From Candidatus Zhuqueibacterota bacterium 4484_87 (GTDB lineage Bacteria > Zhuqueibacterota > Zhuqueibacteria > Thermofontimicrobiales > Thermofontimicrobiaceae): a stretch of DNA of 7,773 nt. Positions 6,261 to 7,773 of the stretch are shown one piece after another. The DNA is taken from NCBI GenBank assembly GCA_002085355.1, contig NATN01000120.1, positions 1 through 7,773 of the forward strand. The letters are read 5' to 3'. Numbering within the stretch: position 1 is the first letter of the stretch; the number at the start of each line of letters is the position of its first letter. Position numbers and translations under genes: made by a program. Under the pieces are notes generated by a model. That model was not told where the DNA came from, made no database searches, and saw only the letters and a program-made list of their open reading frames with translations.

Positions 6261-7589
6261 TCATTTGAATTTTTCAAATAACCGCCGCCCCTGCTTGTGA
6301 ATTTCCTTCCGCAGTTCGGTGTAATCATTTGAAACCGAATGAGGAGAGATAATGTTCCCGCCGTGCACAACATCCACAACCGGCCTCTCCAGGACGCCGT
6401 AAATGAAATGTCCCCAGAAATTTTCTCGGGTCAGCGGTGTTGGCGGCACGTAGTCCCAGACGATAAAATCTGCTCTGTCGCTCTGCTGCAAATTGGGAAA
6501 ATCAGGAAAATAGCGGCGCACGAATGCAAGTTGATCAAAATATATCTTTTGCAGCCAGCCAAAAGCATCATCCGGATTCTCGCTCCGAGAGCGGTAAAGC
6601 AAAAATAGTTGCTTCAGCGTTCGGGCGATGTTAGCGTGCATACCGTCGGTTCCCGGCAAAATGGGAATGTTTTGCGGCGCTGCGGCATAGCGCGGCAGCC
6701 CCACGCTATTGTTCAAATTGGAATCGGGATTGTAAATCAGCGCACTCCCGGATTTCTCGATAATCTCATAATCCGCATCAGTCAAATGCACACCGTGAGC
6801 CAGCAGCGTTTTTTCATTCAGTAAATTGAATTTTTTTAGCCGTTGGGCTGGTGCAGCGCCGAATTTTTCTTTACTAATTTCCACATCCGCACTGTCTTCA
6901 CAAAGGTGAATGTGAACGCCGCAGTTAAATTTTTCCGCGATCTCGCTCACCTTTCCCATCGTTTCATCGGTGAGCGTGAACGAAGCGTGTAAACCAAGCA
7001 CACCCTTCAAATCCGAATTTTCTCTCGAAAGAAAATCGATATTTGCCTGCAAGCCCTGCTGCGCAAGTTCTTTTCCGTTGCGGTCTGTCGTCTCAAAGCA
7101 AAGCACACCGCGCAAGCCGAATTTTTCCATCTCCTCACCAATGATTTCCAGGCTTTGCTCTGCCACCAACGGAGAGGAATGGTGATCAAAAATCGTCGTC
7201 ACCCCTTGCTGCAAAGACTCCAGAATCGCCATTTGCGCCGACGCGCGAATCATTTCTTCATCTAACAGCAAATCCAGTTTCCACCACAAATTTTCCAGAA
7301 TCCCGACAAAGTTGTCCATCTTCCCGGATACCGGCAATCCCTTCGCCAATCGGGAATAAAAATGATCATGAAAATTAATCAGAGGCAAAGTGATCACTCG
7401 CCCATCGGCAGAATATTCTGCGTCGCTCTTCTCTCTTTTGCTGCGAAGATATTGATCGAAATCTTTCTGTTCAATTCTAAAAATCTTATCATTCTCAAGA
7501 ATCAAATCACCAAAAACAGGAACAACTTTTTCATTCTGAACTTGACAAATCCATGCGTCTGTGATTTTCTTAATTCTCTTTTCTAGCAT
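6261..7589 (-). CDS. ssnA: SsnA-type amidohydrolase (TIM-barrel metal-dependent aminohydrolase)
   Basis: With the ATG at 7589 this is 442 aa, the length I recall for E. coli SsnA, and it aligns along its whole length with that putative aminohydrolase. Metal and active-site motifs are FHDHFYS (His74, His76), GVHIHLCED (His226, His228, Glu231), LLAHGVHL (His265) and LPGTDGMHAN (Asp315). SsnA hallmarks include ENLWWKLD, IFDHHSSP, CFETTDRN, NPDSNLNNSVG and the C-terminal WDYVPPTPLT..N. The wider family comprises cytosine, guanine and S-adenosylhomocysteine-type deaminases; in some bacteria ssnA sits among selenium-dependent xanthine dehydrogenase genes in purine catabolism, but none is visible here, and the actual substrate is unknown. 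The start was chosen because GGAGAG lies 6 nt upstream; the longer frame from a GTG at 7643 would run out of the palindromic repeat and add a non-family N-terminus. Confidence 0.88.
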   Translation of the reverse strand: MLEKRIKKITDAWICQVQNEKVVPVFGDLILENDKIFRIEQKDFDQYLRSKREKSDAEYSADGRVITLPLINFHDHFYSRLAKGLPVSGKMDNFVGILENLWWKLDLLLDEEMIRASAQMAILESLQQGVTTIFDHHSSPLVAEQSLEIIGEEMEKFGLRGVLCFETTDRNGKELAQQGLQANIDFLSRENSDLKGVLGLHASFTLTDETMGKVSEIAEKFNCGVHIHLCEDSADVEISKEKFGAAPAQRLKKFNLLNEKTLLAHGVHLTDADYEIIEKSGSALIYNPDSNLNNSVGLPRYAAAPQNIPILPGTDGMHANIARTLKQLFLLYRSRSENPDDAFGWLQKIYFDQLAFVRRYFPDFPNLQQSDRADFIVWDYVPPTPLTRENFWGHFIYGVLERPVVDVVHGGNIISPHSVSNDYTELRKEIHKQGRRLFEKFK

Positions 7590-7595
7590 AAAAGA

Positions 7596-7601
7596 CTCTC
7601 C
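7596..7601 (-). promoter_or_regulatory. Shine-Dalgarno site that fixes the ssnA start
   Basis: GGAGAG on the minus strand with 6-nt spacing to the ATG at 7589. It supports this start over an in-frame GTG inside the repeat at 7643. Confidence 0.7.
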
Positions 7602-7627
7602 AATCCAAAAAAATGAAATAGTAAATA

Positions 7628-7709
7628 GCACGCGGATTTGCACGGATTTGGCGGATTAACACGGATTTTTATCCGCGAGAATCCGTTTAATCCGCGTGTA
7701 TCCGTGTGC
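7628..7709. repeat. ATCCG modular repeat, full palindrome (copy 4, best preserved)
   Basis: A 39-nt left arm (7628-7666), a TTTT loop (7667-7670) and a 39-nt right arm (7671-7709). Both arms show four intact pentamers at identical spacing (5-5-5-4-5-5-5-5 blocks). Of 39 arm positions about 28 are complementary; the mismatches fall almost only in the linkers, not in the ATCCG/CGGAT pentamers. The symmetry extends outward through TAGC at the left (7626-7629) and GCTA at the right (7708-7711). It lies 8 nt beyond the stop codon of the upstream partial gene. No target-site duplication was recognised around it. Confidence 0.85.
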
Positions 7710-7717
7710 TAAAAAAA

Positions 7718-7773
7718 TCATTTTCCAGCCAGAACCAACTGCCCCGGCAAAACATCAATCTTCTCCTCTTTCG
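7718..7773 (-). CDS. C-terminal end of an unidentified protein (5' part outside window)
   Basis: A minus-strand frame open from the right edge reads KEEKIDVLPGQLVLAGK and ends with TGA at 7718-7720. The fit of the stop with the adjacent repeat (8 nt away), as at the other genes, supports it as a real gene end. Seventeen residues are too few to name a family. It precedes the ssnA-like gene in the same orientation. Confidence 0.5.
   Translation of the reverse strand, partial: KEEKIDVLPGQLVLAGK

Noticed and set aside
7590..7643. N-terminal extension of the ssnA-like protein from a GTG at 7643
   Set aside because: That start lies inside the palindromic repeat; the ATG at 7589 has a good SD and gives the family length.
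2719..7709. Repeats as a CRISPR array
   Set aside because: The units are scattered single copies in different spacers, palindromic with internal 9-10 nt periodicity, and there are no uniform spacers or cas genes.
7628..7709. MITE or insertion-sequence remnant
   Set aside because: No target-site duplication or transposase fragment was seen; the internal pentamer periodicity is not typical of a terminal-inverted-repeat element. This is left open but not claimed.

Overview
All protein genes in this window lie on the minus strand, so transcription runs from high to low coordinates. In that order they are: the last 17 codons of an unidentified gene (right edge); an SsnA-type amidohydrolase; a PHP-fold metallohydrolase overlapping by 4 bp a stand-alone protein resembling the reactivation domain of B12-dependent methionine synthase; a LOG/TIGR00730-family protein; ribonuclease Z; an EcsC-family protein; a URO-D-superfamily protein of the methyltransferase-like type; and the N-terminal 156 codons of a divergent YchF ATPase, cut by the left edge. 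No tRNA, rRNA, CRISPR array, transposase or phage gene was seen.

The organism is a bacterium of moderate GC with ordinary Shine-Dalgarno translation. Many URO-D paralogs, stand-alone corrinoid-activation proteins and intergenic spacers filled with short periodic repeats are features I associate with uncultured lineages such as FCB-group/KSB1/Calditrichota-like or deltaproteobacterial-type anaerobes. This placement is an impression from gene content, not a phylogenetic result.

The genes look like a loose, co-oriented series of mostly single-gene units rather than one pathway. The only tight coupling is PHP to the activation-domain protein (ATGA overlap). The activation-domain protein and the URO-D-like protein could both belong to corrinoid/methyl-transfer chemistry, but they are about 3 kb apart with unrelated genes between them. 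RNase Z (tRNA 3' processing) and YchF (translation-associated) are housekeeping genes.

The most notable non-coding content is in the spacers. Four of them carry a modular repeat made of the pentamer ATCCG at 9-10 nt intervals in a 39-nt arm. Two copies are full palindromes (39-nt arm, 4-nt A/T loop, 38-39-nt arm) and two are single arms. Each lies just after a stop codon, and in one case the end of the repeat forms part of the stop codon. Two other short repeat/hairpin types (near 577-642, and at 3860-3890 plus 6207-6235) also sit just downstream of stops, so nearly every free gene 3' end carries one. Several genes have a start codon downstream of the longest open frame. The clearest is RNase Z, where a GTG with a good SD gives a 307-aa protein with family-standard residue numbering.
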